A stretch of 8,553 bases of DNA, taken from positions 3,597 through 12,149 of the forward strand of contig DOMJ01000026.1 in the NCBI GenBank assembly GCA_003509895.1, written 5' to 3'. Position numbers and translations under genes: made by a program. The notes below the pieces were generated by a model, which did not search any database, was not told the DNA's origin, and was given only the letters and a program-made list of their open reading frames with translations. This stretch comes from Candidatus Uhrbacteria bacterium. GTDB taxonomy: Bacteria > Patescibacteriota > Patescibacteriia > UBA9934 > UBA11717. Positions 1 to 6,867 of the stretch are shown piece after piece (within the stretch, counting starts at the first letter, position 1; each line of letters starts with the position of its first letter).

Positions 1-1
1 T

Positions 2-310
2 GAGCTGGAAGCATTGGCCGAAACCGGTTACGGTTATGTGCAAACAGAAGAACGTGCAAACGAAGAGACAGAAGTGAATTGGATCAAGCTCGATGCTCTC
101 TATAGTCCGGTAAGAGCCATCGCGTTTCGAGTAGAGCCTGTGCGTATTGGAGAAATTACAAACTACGACCGTGTGGTTATGGATATTGAGACTAACGGCG
201 TAATCTCTCCAGAAGAAGCTGTTAAGGCTTCCACGGAGATCTTGATGAAGCACTTCTCGTTGCTCGGAGGAACCTCCGCAGCACCTGAGACAGGAGCCGA
301 AAACGAATAA
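2..310 (+). CDS. rpoA: DNA-directed RNA polymerase subunit alpha, 3' part (N-terminal domain only)
   Basis: Only the last 102 residues are in the window; the frame is open from base 2, so the gene begins upstream. RpoA forms the dimer on which beta and beta' assemble. The stretch reading DALYSPVRAIAFRVEPVRIG, then ITNYDRVVMDIETNG and ISPEEAVKASTEIL, matches the end of the alpha N-terminal domain (E. coli: DAIYSPVRRVNYTVENTRVG, then a TDYDKL stretch and an ITPEDAL helix). After this helix the protein continues only with a short Gly/Ala/Glu-rich tail ending in GAENE and then stops. The usual linker and roughly 80-residue C-terminal domain, which contacts UP elements and activators, are absent. 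The following gene is an intact rplQ 4 bases later, as in most bacterial S10/spc/alpha operons, so the end looks natural rather than a frameshift. The TTG at 14 is internal and not a start. Confidence 0.95.
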   Translation, partial: ELEALAETGYGYVQTEERANEETEVNWIKLDALYSPVRAIAFRVEPVRIGEITNYDRVVMDIETNGVISPEEAVKASTEILMKHFSLLGGTSAAPETGAENE

Positions 311-314
311 GCAT

Positions 315-665
315 ATGCGACATCGCAACACGACGAAAACATTGGGACGGAAAAAAGCTTCCCGTGAAGCGATGCTTCGTAATCTCGCGACCAGTATTGT
401 CTTACACGAGACGGTGCGAACAACGTCTGCAAAAGCAAGCGTGATTCGGCCTATCGTAGAGAAGGCTGTGACCCGCGGGAAAGAAAGCACCCTTCACGCA
501 CGACGAGAGCTCATGAAGCTCTTTATGACAGAAGGGGCCGTTAATAAAGTTCTCGAGGTCATTGGACCTCGATACGCTACACGGCCAGGAGGATATACGC
601 GTATTACAAAGGTTGGTAACCGTCAGGGTGACGGTGCCGATATGGTAGAAATCTCATTTGTGTAA
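315..665 (+). CDS. rplQ: 50S ribosomal protein L17
   Basis: This 116-residue protein has the L17 signature from its first residue: MRHRNTTKTLGRKKASREAM, then LRNLATSIVLHETVRTT and a C-terminal RYATRPGGYTRITKVGNRQG segment. Length is close to the family norm (about 115-130). L17 sits near the exit of the peptide tunnel in the large subunit. The ATG at 315 lies 4 bases after the rpoA stop. No Shine-Dalgarno sequence precedes it, so translation is probably coupled to rpoA. The rpoA-rplQ order is the standard end of the alpha operon. Confidence 0.97.
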   Translation: MRHRNTTKTLGRKKASREAMLRNLATSIVLHETVRTTSAKASVIRPIVEKAVTRGKESTLHARRELMKLFMTEGAVNKVLEVIGPRYATRPGGYTRITKVGNRQGDGADMVEISFV

Positions 666-666
666 T

Positions 667-1023
667 ATGAAAGCAGTCGTACGAACAACACACACGCTCG
701 ACGCATCAGGAAAAGCTCCTGGACGTTTAGCTGCAGAGATTTCGATTCTTCTTCAGGGTAAGAATCGTACGGATTATGTTCCAAACTGGGACAAGGGTGA
801 GATTGTCAATGTGGAAAACGCGATTAACATGAAGATCACTGGAAACAAGTTGACGGATAAAATCTACTATCGTCACTCTGGTCACCCGGGTGGATTAAAG
901 CAACAAAAGTTGAAAGATGTGTTTGCTGGTGATCCGGGGGAAGTATTACGACGGGCTGTCCTACGTATGCTCCCAAAAAACCGACTACGAACTGAAAGAA
1001 TGAAACGATTGACGATCAAGTAA
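667..1023 (+). CDS. rplM: 50S ribosomal protein L13, short form
   Basis: This 118-residue protein matches L13: DASGKAPGRLAAEISILLQG near the N-terminus (E. coli DATGKTLGRLATELA), YVPNWDKGEIVNVENA, KITGNKLTDKIYYRHSGHPG, and RRAVLRMLPKNRLRTERMKR. L13 is an early-assembling large-subunit protein that binds 23S rRNA. I chose ATG 667, one base after the rplQ stop (TAATATG); the TTG at 658 would overlap rplQ and adds residues with no L13 counterpart. The protein ends at KRLTIK, about where E. coli L13 reads RKLKVY, so the last 18-20 residues of the longer homologues are missing. The next gene is rpsI, the usual partner of rplM. Confidence 0.96.
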   Translation: MKAVVRTTHTLDASGKAPGRLAAEISILLQGKNRTDYVPNWDKGEIVNVENAINMKITGNKLTDKIYYRHSGHPGGLKQQKLKDVFAGDPGEVLRRAVLRMLPKNRLRTERMKRLTIK

Positions 1024-1024
1024 T

Positions 1025-1426
1025 ATGGCTGAAGACAATAAATATATCTACGGCCTGGGTCGTCGTAAGTGTGCTATCGCACAAGTTCGCGTCTTTCCAA
1101 AAGGAAAGGGAGCTTTTACGATCAATGGTCGAGAAATGAAGGACTACCTTCCTGTCTTTACTTGGCAGGAACGTGTCAATCTCGCGCTTGACAAAGCAGG
1201 GCTCAAGGACGTAGCGGATGTCAGTGTGCGTGTCCTGGGTGGTGGAGTGCGTGCGCAGGCAGATGCGATTTCACTTGGTATTGCTCGTGCTCTTCTGAAA
1301 ATGGATGCCGATTTACGTGCAACGCTCAAACCGGAAGGCCTCCTCTCACGAGATGCGCGTGTTAAGGAGCGAAAGAAATTTGGACTCAAGAAGGCTCGCA
1401 AAGCCCCACAGTGGTCAAAGCGTTAA
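1025..1426 (+). CDS. rpsI: 30S ribosomal protein S9
   Basis: This 133-residue protein matches S9: YIYGLGRRKCAIAQVRVFPK at the N-terminus, GAFTINGREMKDYLP, RVLGGGVRAQADAISLGIAR, and the basic tail KKFGLKKARKAPQWSKR. The terminal Ser-Lys-Arg is the conserved end that reaches the P-site tRNA in the ribosome. The length is normal for the family (about 130). The ATG lies one base after the rplM stop, again as TAATATG, with no Shine-Dalgarno sequence, so coupled translation is likely. It is the last gene of the operon and is followed within 3 bases by a strong terminator. Confidence 0.97.
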   Translation: MAEDNKYIYGLGRRKCAIAQVRVFPKGKGAFTINGREMKDYLPVFTWQERVNLALDKAGLKDVADVSVRVLGGGVRAQADAISLGIARALLKMDADLRATLKPEGLLSRDARVKERKKFGLKKARKAPQWSKR

Positions 1427-1428
1427 AC

Positions 1429-1452
1429 AAAGCTGCCTTCGGGCAGTTTTTT
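1429..1452 (+). terminator. Rho-independent terminator of the rpoA-rplQ-rplM-rpsI operon
   Basis: A perfect 5-bp GC-rich stem, CTGCC (1433-1437) with GGCAG (1442-1446), closes a TTCG tetraloop. It is extended by a G-T pair and A-T pairs into the following run of six Ts (1447-1452). C(UUCG)G is an exceptionally stable RNA loop. The T-run is only on the + strand side, so it should stop transcription leaving rpsI. Confidence 0.92.
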
Positions 1453-1463
1453 GCTAGATCATT

Positions 1464-1492
1464 CCGACAGAGTTGGGTACGATAGGGATAAC
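1464..1492 (+). promoter_or_regulatory. possible promoter for the glycan module
   Basis: The 55 bases between the terminator and the flippase ATG should hold the promoter of the next operon. One candidate is CCGACA (1464-1469) and GATAAC (1487-1492) with a 17-base spacer, each 4 of 6 to consensus. Another -10 candidate is TACGAT (1478-1483), but it has no good -35 at normal spacing. Either would give a very short leader with no Shine-Dalgarno sequence. The evidence is weak. Confidence 0.25.
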
Positions 1493-1507
1493 CTAAAACA
1501 AGCGCAC

Positions 1508-2935
1508 ATGAGTCAACTTGCCAAAAATACTGCCTATCTTACTGCTGCATCAATCGGTCAAAAGATTGTTGCCTTTGTTTACTTTGCTCTTATTGCACGA
1601 ATCGTTGGTGTGGAGCTTACGGGAAAGTATTTTTTGGCCCTCACGCTCACGACCATGGTAGGAGTAATGGCTGATTTTGGCCTCACATCCGTTCTGATTC
1701 GAGATATTGCCAAACGGCCGGATCAGCAACAAGGGCTTCTCGCCCACGTATTGGGTCTCAAAATTGGCTTGAGCTTGCTCGCCGCGACCATCATTGTTGG
1801 ATTATCATTTGCTCTCGGGTATGACGAACTGACGCGATTACTGATGCTTACTGCGATTGTTGTGATGATTCTTGATACGTTTCACCTCACCTTTTATGGT
1901 GTGTTTAGAGGCAAGCATAAACTTGGTGTGGAATCGATCGGTATCTTTGTTGGTCAAATTGTAACGTTACTTATAGGTGTTATAAGTTTGCTTTTTGCAC
2001 CGAATTTACTCTTTCTTATTGTCGCTCTGATTGGCGGAAGCCTTTGGAATGTTCTCTTTTCCGCTTATCGGCTTGCCCGTATTGGTATTAGTCCCTTTGC
2101 GGTTTCTTTTAACAGACAGCGCGCAAAAAAGCTCCTTATTATTGCGCTCCCATTTGCCTTAGCAGGCATTTTTGTAAAGATTTATTCCACCGTTGATTCC
2201 ATCCTCTTGGAGCGATTTCTGGGGGATGAAGGGGTAGGCTTGTATAGTATTGCCTACAAGCTCACGTACGCGTTTCAGTTTTTACCGATGGCCTTTGTTG
2301 CAGCACTCTACCCGACGTTTAGCAAACTCATAGAAGATAAGGATCGTAAACGTCTAGCAGATGTTTTTCACACAGCTCTTTGGTATATGTCGCTTCTGGC
2401 TGTTCCGGTAGTCTTTGGGATTGCCACGACGGCAGACATCATTATTCCGCTTATTTACGGAGATGCCTATTTGGGTTCTGTTCTTCCGTTACAACTGCTG
2501 ATTTTTGTTCTCCTCTTTATTTTTCTGGATTTTCCTATTGGATCTTTGCTGAATGCGGATGATCGACAGGGAACAAAGACGACGATCATCTTCTGGACGA
2601 TGGTCATAAATGTGATTGCAAATGTACTTTTAATCCCACTCATAGGCGTGTTGGGAGCAAGTGTTGCGGCCCTGTTGAGCTTTACGTTTATGCTCATCGC
2701 GGGTCTTGTGGTTATTCGAAAATCGCTCACCCTGAACGGACGGTCAATCATGCAACGTATTGGTCCTGTTTTTTTGTCTGGTGTCGTCATGGCATTGGCC
2801 GTACTTCTGACAAAGCCACTTTTGGGCGTTATCACGATTCCTTTTGGAGGGGTCGTGTATATCGGGTGCCTTTTCTTGTTTAAGTCAGTGAGCTTGGAGA
2901 CGCTGCGTGGATTTAAGCGTGGGATAAAAACATGA
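1508..2935 (+). CDS. polysaccharide flippase, Wzx/MATE-like (oligosaccharide transporter family)
   Basis: This 475-residue protein is almost entirely hydrophobic segments separated by short polar loops, consistent with 12-14 membrane helices, the length and form of Wzx-type flippases. Family-like stretches include the N-terminal KNTAYLTAASIGQKIVAF, ADFGLTSVLIRDIAK in the first half, KIYSTVDSILLERFLGDEGV near the centre and NVLLIPLIGVLGASVAAL in the C-terminal half. Such proteins move lipid-linked oligosaccharides across the cytoplasmic membrane. I chose ATG 1508 because the 19 codons upstream from TTG 1451 begin in the terminator T-run and are polar and unlike a flippase N-terminus. The stop overlaps the next start as ATGA. 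Two glycosyltransferases and a ligase-like gene follow, which supports a surface-glycan role. The substrate cannot be told from sequence. Confidence 0.88.
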   Translation: MSQLAKNTAYLTAASIGQKIVAFVYFALIARIVGVELTGKYFLALTLTTMVGVMADFGLTSVLIRDIAKRPDQQQGLLAHVLGLKIGLSLLAATIIVGLSFALGYDELTRLLMLTAIVVMILDTFHLTFYGVFRGKHKLGVESIGIFVGQIVTLLIGVISLLFAPNLLFLIVALIGGSLWNVLFSAYRLARIGISPFAVSFNRQRAKKLLIIALPFALAGIFVKIYSTVDSILLERFLGDEGVGLYSIAYKLTYAFQFLPMAFVAALYPTFSKLIEDKDRKRLADVFHTALWYMSLLAVPVVFGIATTADIIIPLIYGDAYLGSVLPLQLLIFVLLFIFLDFPIGSLLNADDRQGTKTTIIFWTMVINVIANVLLIPLIGVLGASVAALLSFTFMLIAGLVVIRKSLTLNGRSIMQRIGPVFLSGVVMALAVLLTKPLLGVITIPFGGVVYIGCLFLFKSVSLETLRGFKRGIKT

Positions 2936-3984
2936 AGTTTTTAACAATTACCATTGATTACCTGCCAATGGCCGGCGGCGTGGCACGTTACACAGATACA
3001 TTCTGTGAAGCGTTTGGTTCAGACATGACCGTGGTTGCCGATCTGGGCACGATACACACATCAGAGATCAAGCGACCCTTTGCCGTAACGTACAAACCGT
3101 TTATGCAAAGGAACTGGCCGAGGTGGATGGGAGCCGTGCATGAGCTGGCTCGTTATGAGGTGGACCTTGTGTTTACGCATCACGTTTTGCCTCTTGGTGT
3201 CGCCTGTTTGATGAATAAACGACGAACAAATACGGATTACGTGGTTGTGTTACATGGAATGGATTTTGAGTTGGCAACGCGCAATATGTGGAAGCGTTGG
3301 ATCACCAAACAAGTTCTACGAGAAGCACGACTCGTTGTTGCCAATACACACGCCCTTGCAAGGCGTGTGCGAGTGTTTGCTGATGTGGAAACGGTTGTTG
3401 TGCATCCGCAACCCTATATTTCTCCCGCCGATCCAATACGTGCAGAGACATTTAACCTTTTGTCTGTTGGTCGCCTGATTGAACGAAAGGGAATACAGCG
3501 TGTTTTACAGGCGTTGATCATGATCCCACATTTACACGATCGCGTGCGCTACCACATTCTCGGTGGGTCCGGTGCATACGAGCAAACGATCCGCGAGTTA
3601 ATAAATGATCTGCACCTTTCTGACATCGTGATCCTTACGGTTGACCCTACGGACGAACAGATTCAACGAGCCTATCAACAAGCCGATCTCTTTGTTTTGC
3701 CAACACTCACGAGGCCGGGGGATCGAGAAGGGTTCGGCATAGTCTATTTAGAGGCCGCACAGTTTGGGATCCCATCTATTGCCACAAACATGTCCGGTGT
3801 GGACGAGGCGGTTATAGACGGAGAAACGGGTCTCCTTGTAGAGACGGATCAGCAGCTTATTGATGCGATCACGACACTGATTCATGACGATGTCAGAAGA
3901 AAACAGCTAGGTGATCAGGCAAAGGAGCGTGCCCTCTCGTCCCGTGCTATGATAGAAGACCTAAAGACATCTCTTGGCCTGTGA
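2932..3984 (+). CDS. glycosyltransferase family 4 (GT-B fold)
   Basis: This 350-residue protein has two-domain GT-B architecture. The N-terminal acceptor-side domain has the typical glycine loop LPMAGGVARYTDTFCEAF (about residues 11-28) and a THHVLPLG/LHGMD region. The C-terminal domain starts with LLSVGRLIERKGIQRVLQAL (G180-R181 and K186 of the usual GRL..KG motif). It contains ILGGSG, a DLFVLPT segment and the E-x7-E motif EGFGIVYLE (E266 and E274) that binds the nucleotide-sugar donor in GT4 enzymes, followed by GVDEAVIDGETGLLV. No membrane segment is seen, so it should act on the cytoplasmic membrane face. Its ATG overlaps the flippase stop (ATGA) and its own stop overlaps the next start (GTGA), so translation is coupled through the three genes. 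The sugar donor and acceptor are unknown. Confidence 0.92.
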   Translation: MKFLTITIDYLPMAGGVARYTDTFCEAFGSDMTVVADLGTIHTSEIKRPFAVTYKPFMQRNWPRWMGAVHELARYEVDLVFTHHVLPLGVACLMNKRRTNTDYVVVLHGMDFELATRNMWKRWITKQVLREARLVVANTHALARRVRVFADVETVVVHPQPYISPADPIRAETFNLLSVGRLIERKGIQRVLQALIMIPHLHDRVRYHILGGSGAYEQTIRELINDLHLSDIVILTVDPTDEQIQRAYQQADLFVLPTLTRPGDREGFGIVYLEAAQFGIPSIATNMSGVDEAVIDGETGLLVETDQQLIDAITTLIHDDVRRKQLGDQAKERALSSRAMIEDLKTSLGL

Positions 3985-4682
3985 TATCCGTTATTATTCC
4001 AACCTACAACCACGCAAGTTCGCTTGGTGAAACCATTGAATCTGTTTTGCGACAGGAGGGCGTGGAATTAGAGCTTATTGTTGTTAACGATGGCTCTACG
4101 GATCAGACCCGTGAGCTCCTGAACGCCTACCAAGAGCATCCAAATATTACCATCATTCATCAAGAAAACGCTGGGCGGAATCCAGCACGCAATCGCGGAT
4201 TCAGAGAGGCAATAGGAGATCAACTCATCTTTCTTGACGCGGATGCCAATTTGGATACCGACGCACTCTTTAAGCTTTCACAGGCGTTACGTGGGTCCGG
4301 GGCGTCATTCGCCTATGGTGATTTTAAATATGGTTTTGCTCATTTTAAGACGGGTCCATTTTCTGTTGATCGCCTCCATAAAATGAATTATGTGCACATT
4401 GCAGCCCTTATCAGGCGATCCGATTTCCCCGGTCTTGATGAAGCAATTAAGAGGTTTCAGGATTGGGATTTATGGCTCACCATTGTTGAACGGGGCGGAT
4501 ATGGCGTGTATGTGCCGGGTGAAACGATGCGGTTTTCTACGCAAGAAAGAGGCATTTCTTCCTGGATGCCCAAATCCTGGTATCATGCGCCGTGGAAGTG
4601 GTTACCATGGATTCGTTCTCGGGCTCGAGCCTACCAGGCAGCAAAGCGCATTATTCAAAAAAAACATTCTCTTACATCGTAG
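3981..4682 (+). CDS. glycosyltransferase family 2 (GT-A fold)
   Basis: This 233-residue protein opens with the GT2 signature ISVIIPTYNHASSL. It continues with the donor-binding LIVVNDGSTDQT (N36-D37), ENAGRNPARNRGFREA (about 62-77), the metal-binding DxD as FLDADA (D86, D88), and QDWDLWL (160-166) in the place of the catalytic-base ED motif. These elements support an active inverting transferase using a nucleotide-diphospho sugar. The basic C-terminal tail (WIRSRARAYQAAKRIIQKK) may touch the membrane surface, but there is no transmembrane helix. The start is GTG 3981, overlapping the GT4 stop as GTGA. No better start exists nearby, and residue 2 already begins the conserved strand. It likely acts after or before the GT4 enzyme on the same lipid-linked glycan. 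Confidence 0.92.
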   Translation: MISVIIPTYNHASSLGETIESVLRQEGVELELIVVNDGSTDQTRELLNAYQEHPNITIIHQENAGRNPARNRGFREAIGDQLIFLDADANLDTDALFKLSQALRGSGASFAYGDFKYGFAHFKTGPFSVDRLHKMNYVHIAALIRRSDFPGLDEAIKRFQDWDLWLTIVERGGYGVYVPGETMRFSTQERGISSWMPKSWYHAPWKWLPWIRSRARAYQAAKRIIQKKHSLTS

Positions 4683-4696
4683 CGACTCCTTGCTCT

Positions 4697-6232
4697 ATGA
4701 CCTTCTTCCATCAATTTTCCGGAAAAACGTTTTGGTGGACTCTTGTTGCGCTTGTTGGTCTTGACGTGATCTCCTTTTTCACGCTTCATTCCACGGCGGA
4801 AACGGTTCTTTTTTTTGTTCTCCTCATTCTCGCCATTGGCATAGGGATAAAAAAACCCGAGTGGTTGTTTCCGATTGCAATGGCGGAACTTATCTCTACA
4901 TCTAATGGCCACAGTTTAAATATTGAACTCGGTGGAATAAGCATTGGATTACGCATCGCTTTATTCACCATCTTAATGATCGTCACTGGAGTACGCCTCC
5001 TTCGCACAAAGCACAACCCCATTCCAGTGGCCTATAGACTACCCACCACTCTTCTCGTTTTGCTTCTTATGTATGGTGTTCTTCGCGGACTTGTTTCGGG
5101 TTATGATCTCAAAATCCTCTATCTGGATGCGAACGGGTATCTGGCAGTTGGTTACATACTTGCGGCGTTTACTTGGGTGCAGGACTCTGTATCTCGCAGA
5201 CGTTTGTTGCAATTCGTTGGGGCAGGCGTAACGATCGTGACGTTCAAAACGCTTCTATTCTTTTTTGCCTTTGGTCATTTACATCCAAAAACGCTTGCTC
5301 CGCTCTATACGTGGATTCGCGATACACGTCTTGGAGAGATTACGTTACAGATGGGGAATGTCTACCGTATTTTTTTGCAATCTCAATGGTTTTTGGTACC
5401 TGCCGTCTTTTTAACAGCCGGGTACATGCTGCTCGCGGAAAAATCCCGAGAGAACGGCGTTCGTCTCGCGCATCTCCTTGTTTTTGCGGCAATTGTGGCA
5501 AGCCTGTCTCGTACATTTTGGCTGGCGATTGTGTGTTCTGTCGTCCTCTTTATCCTGTATGTGATTTGGAGTCGCGGATGGCGTGTTTTGATCTCACGAA
5601 TACCGGACCTGGCTCTCACAAAAATTGGTGCCATTGCTCTTTTATGGGTGATCGTTGCTCTCCCGATCTTTCAGGTAGAGGGGACAACTGTATTTGGAAG
5701 TCTGTTGCGTTCTCGAGCCACGGGTACGCAGGACAGCGCGCTTGATAGTAGAAGAAAGCTCGTGGGACCACTTCTTGCCAGTATCGGCGAAGAACCGCTT
5801 GCCGGTCATGGTTTGGGCGCGCAGGTTGTATACGAAACGTCGGACCAACGCTATATTGATTCGCGAGGGACGACCTCGGTTTCCTCTTACGTGTTTGAGT
5901 GGGGGTGGCTCGATTTTTTGGTAAAATTTGGTATCCTGGGTACAGGGGTGCTCTTGTACTTGTTTTATACGGTGGGTGCTGATTTGTGGCAGGCGGCAAA
6001 CAAGCACCAGGCTCAATCATGGCTTTTTATTTCACTTCTTCTCTCCTTTGTTGCGCTCCTTGTTGCACATATGTTCTCACCCTATCTGAATCATCCGATT
6101 GGGTGGGGAACCATTGCCATGATGGTGGCACTCGTTCCCAGAGTTCGTATGCTTGCTCGACCAAAAAAGCAAAGCACGCGTGCCCTGCAGTCGCTTCCTG
6201 CCATCAAACCCATAACAACGCGTAAAATCTAG
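4697..6232 (+). CDS. O-antigen ligase/polymerase-like membrane protein (WaaL/Wzy_C type)
   Basis: This 511-residue protein has many hydrophobic helices (about 10-12) and, at about residues 325-400, one long polar loop between late helices. That loop layout is typical of the Wzy_C/WaaL family. The loop holds RSRATGTQDSALDSRRKL, PLAGHGLGAQV (G370, H371) and SSYVFEWGWLDFLVKFGILG, which resemble the R...R, PLxGxGxG and N-x-ll-x-G-l-G pattern of these enzymes. A final SPYLNHPIGWGTIAMMVAL helix follows. Members polymerise lipid-linked repeat units or transfer finished glycan to lipid A or a protein. I chose ATG 4697, 14 bases after the GT2 stop. The upstream GTG 4592 would overlap GT2 by about 90 bases and adds a polar, low-complexity leader. 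Ligase, polymerase and O-oligosaccharyltransferase cannot be told apart from sequence alone. Confidence 0.85.
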   Translation: MTFFHQFSGKTFWWTLVALVGLDVISFFTLHSTAETVLFFVLLILAIGIGIKKPEWLFPIAMAELISTSNGHSLNIELGGISIGLRIALFTILMIVTGVRLLRTKHNPIPVAYRLPTTLLVLLLMYGVLRGLVSGYDLKILYLDANGYLAVGYILAAFTWVQDSVSRRRLLQFVGAGVTIVTFKTLLFFFAFGHLHPKTLAPLYTWIRDTRLGEITLQMGNVYRIFLQSQWFLVPAVFLTAGYMLLAEKSRENGVRLAHLLVFAAIVASLSRTFWLAIVCSVVLFILYVIWSRGWRVLISRIPDLALTKIGAIALLWVIVALPIFQVEGTTVFGSLLRSRATGTQDSALDSRRKLVGPLLASIGEEPLAGHGLGAQVVYETSDQRYIDSRGTTSVSSYVFEWGWLDFLVKFGILGTGVLLYLFYTVGADLWQAANKHQAQSWLFISLLLSFVALLVAHMFSPYLNHPIGWGTIAMMVALVPRVRMLARPKKQSTRALQSLPAIKPITTRKI

Positions 6233-6233
6233 T

Positions 6234-6359
6234 ATGCTGTTTGAGATCATTCAATCTGTGATAGAAAAAGTGGACTGGGAAGACAAGGCAATACAGGTAG
6301 ACATTGCCTGGCGCCAACTAGACGATCTTTTGGGAAAGGATACGTATCCAAGCCCTTAG
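6234..6359 (+). CDS. small acidic protein of unknown function (41 residues)
   Basis: An ATG one base after the ligase stop (TAGTATG) opens 41 codons ending in TAG, two bases before the PEBP start. The product begins MLFEIIQSVIEKVDWED, then has IQVDIAWRQLDDLLG and ends YPSP. It has nine acidic and four basic residues, two tryptophans, no signal peptide and no membrane segment. Heptad-like placement of Ile, Val and Leu suggests one or two amphipathic helices. I do not recognise it. The fit of 1 and 2 bases between neighbours matches the spacing of real genes in this window, and without it there would be a 129-base gap inside a tightly packed cluster. It could still be a chance ORF. Confidence 0.55.
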   Translation: MLFEIIQSVIEKVDWEDKAIQVDIAWRQLDDLLGKDTYPSP

Positions 6360-6361
6360 GT

Positions 6362-6823
6362 ATGTTACAGCTCACAAGCCCTGCCTTTGAGCACGGTTCA
6401 TCTATTCCGGCGCGCTACACCTGTGACGGTCAAAACATAAACCCGCCTTTAGAGATTGCTCACGTGCCGATGAACACGCTCTCCTTAGCGCTCATCGTAG
6501 AGGATCCGGATGTTCCAAAAGGTCTGCGTGCAGATGGCATGTGGGATCACTGGGTTATTTGGAATATACCACCGTCTGTGACAATAATTGAGGAAAATTC
6601 AACGCCACCGGGTGTTGTAGGAACAAACACGAATAACAAACGAAGTTATGGCGGCCCTTGTCCTCCAGATGGAGAGCATCGGTATTTCTTTAAACTGTAT
6701 GCACTTGATGCCATAGTAGACCTTCCTCAAACCGCACGTCGAACAGATCTACTCAACGCTATGGAAGGATACGTTCTTGAGCAAGCGCAGCTATTGGGAA
6801 CCTACAATCGATCACATCAATAA
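6362..6823 (+). CDS. PEBP family protein, YbhB/YbcL type (Raf kinase inhibitor-like)
   Basis: This 153-residue protein spans the full length of the bacterial phosphatidylethanolamine-binding protein fold. It starts LQLTSPAFEHGSSIPARYTC, followed by the pocket motif VEDPDVP (D48, D50), MWDHWVIWNIP (H63), NKRSYGGPCPPDGEHRYFFK (93-111) and LYALDAIVDLP. The DPDxP and GGPCPP..HRY elements form the conserved anion-binding pocket of PEBPs. There is no signal peptide, so it is probably cytoplasmic. The role of bacterial members is poorly known, and the eukaryotic kinase-inhibitor name should not be taken as function. The ATG lies 2 bases after the small ORF stop. Nothing in its sequence links it to glycan synthesis; it may simply share the transcript. 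Confidence 0.95.
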   Translation: MLQLTSPAFEHGSSIPARYTCDGQNINPPLEIAHVPMNTLSLALIVEDPDVPKGLRADGMWDHWVIWNIPPSVTIIEENSTPPGVVGTNTNNKRSYGGPCPPDGEHRYFFKLYALDAIVDLPQTARRTDLLNAMEGYVLEQAQLLGTYNRSHQ

Positions 6824-6867
6824 AGTTGCTTTGTATACACAGGCCATTAAAGTGCACAAAATAGGTT

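Noticed and set aside
1451..1507. Upstream TTG start for the flippase
   Set aside because: It would begin in the terminator T-run and add 19 polar residues not typical of a flippase. ATG 1508 begins right before the first helix.
4592..4696. Upstream GTG start for the ligase-like gene
   Set aside because: It overlaps about 90 bases of GT2 and adds a Ser/Lys-rich leader. ATG 4697 fits the compact gene order and a membrane-protein N-terminus.
4390..4764. 124-codon + strand ORF across the GT2/ligase junction
   Set aside because: It overlaps GT2, whose GT-A motifs are in a different frame, and the product has no family features.
5173..5745. 190-codon + strand ORF inside the ligase-like gene
   Set aside because: It lies wholly in another frame of 4697-6232, which has clear membrane-protein character and family motifs. 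The ORF product is Cys- and Arg-rich with no recognisable domain, as expected for a shadow.
5616..6020. Two overlapping - strand ORFs of 134 and 124 codons opposite the ligase-like gene
   Set aside because: Both are antisense shadows of the polar-loop coding region, with Pro/Arg-rich products and no plausible start context.
6824..6867. Possible promoter between PEBP and the DUF5654-like gene (TTGCTT, TTGTAT and TTAAAG boxes)
   Set aside because: No pair of boxes has both a fair match and a 16-18 base spacer, so I did not call it.
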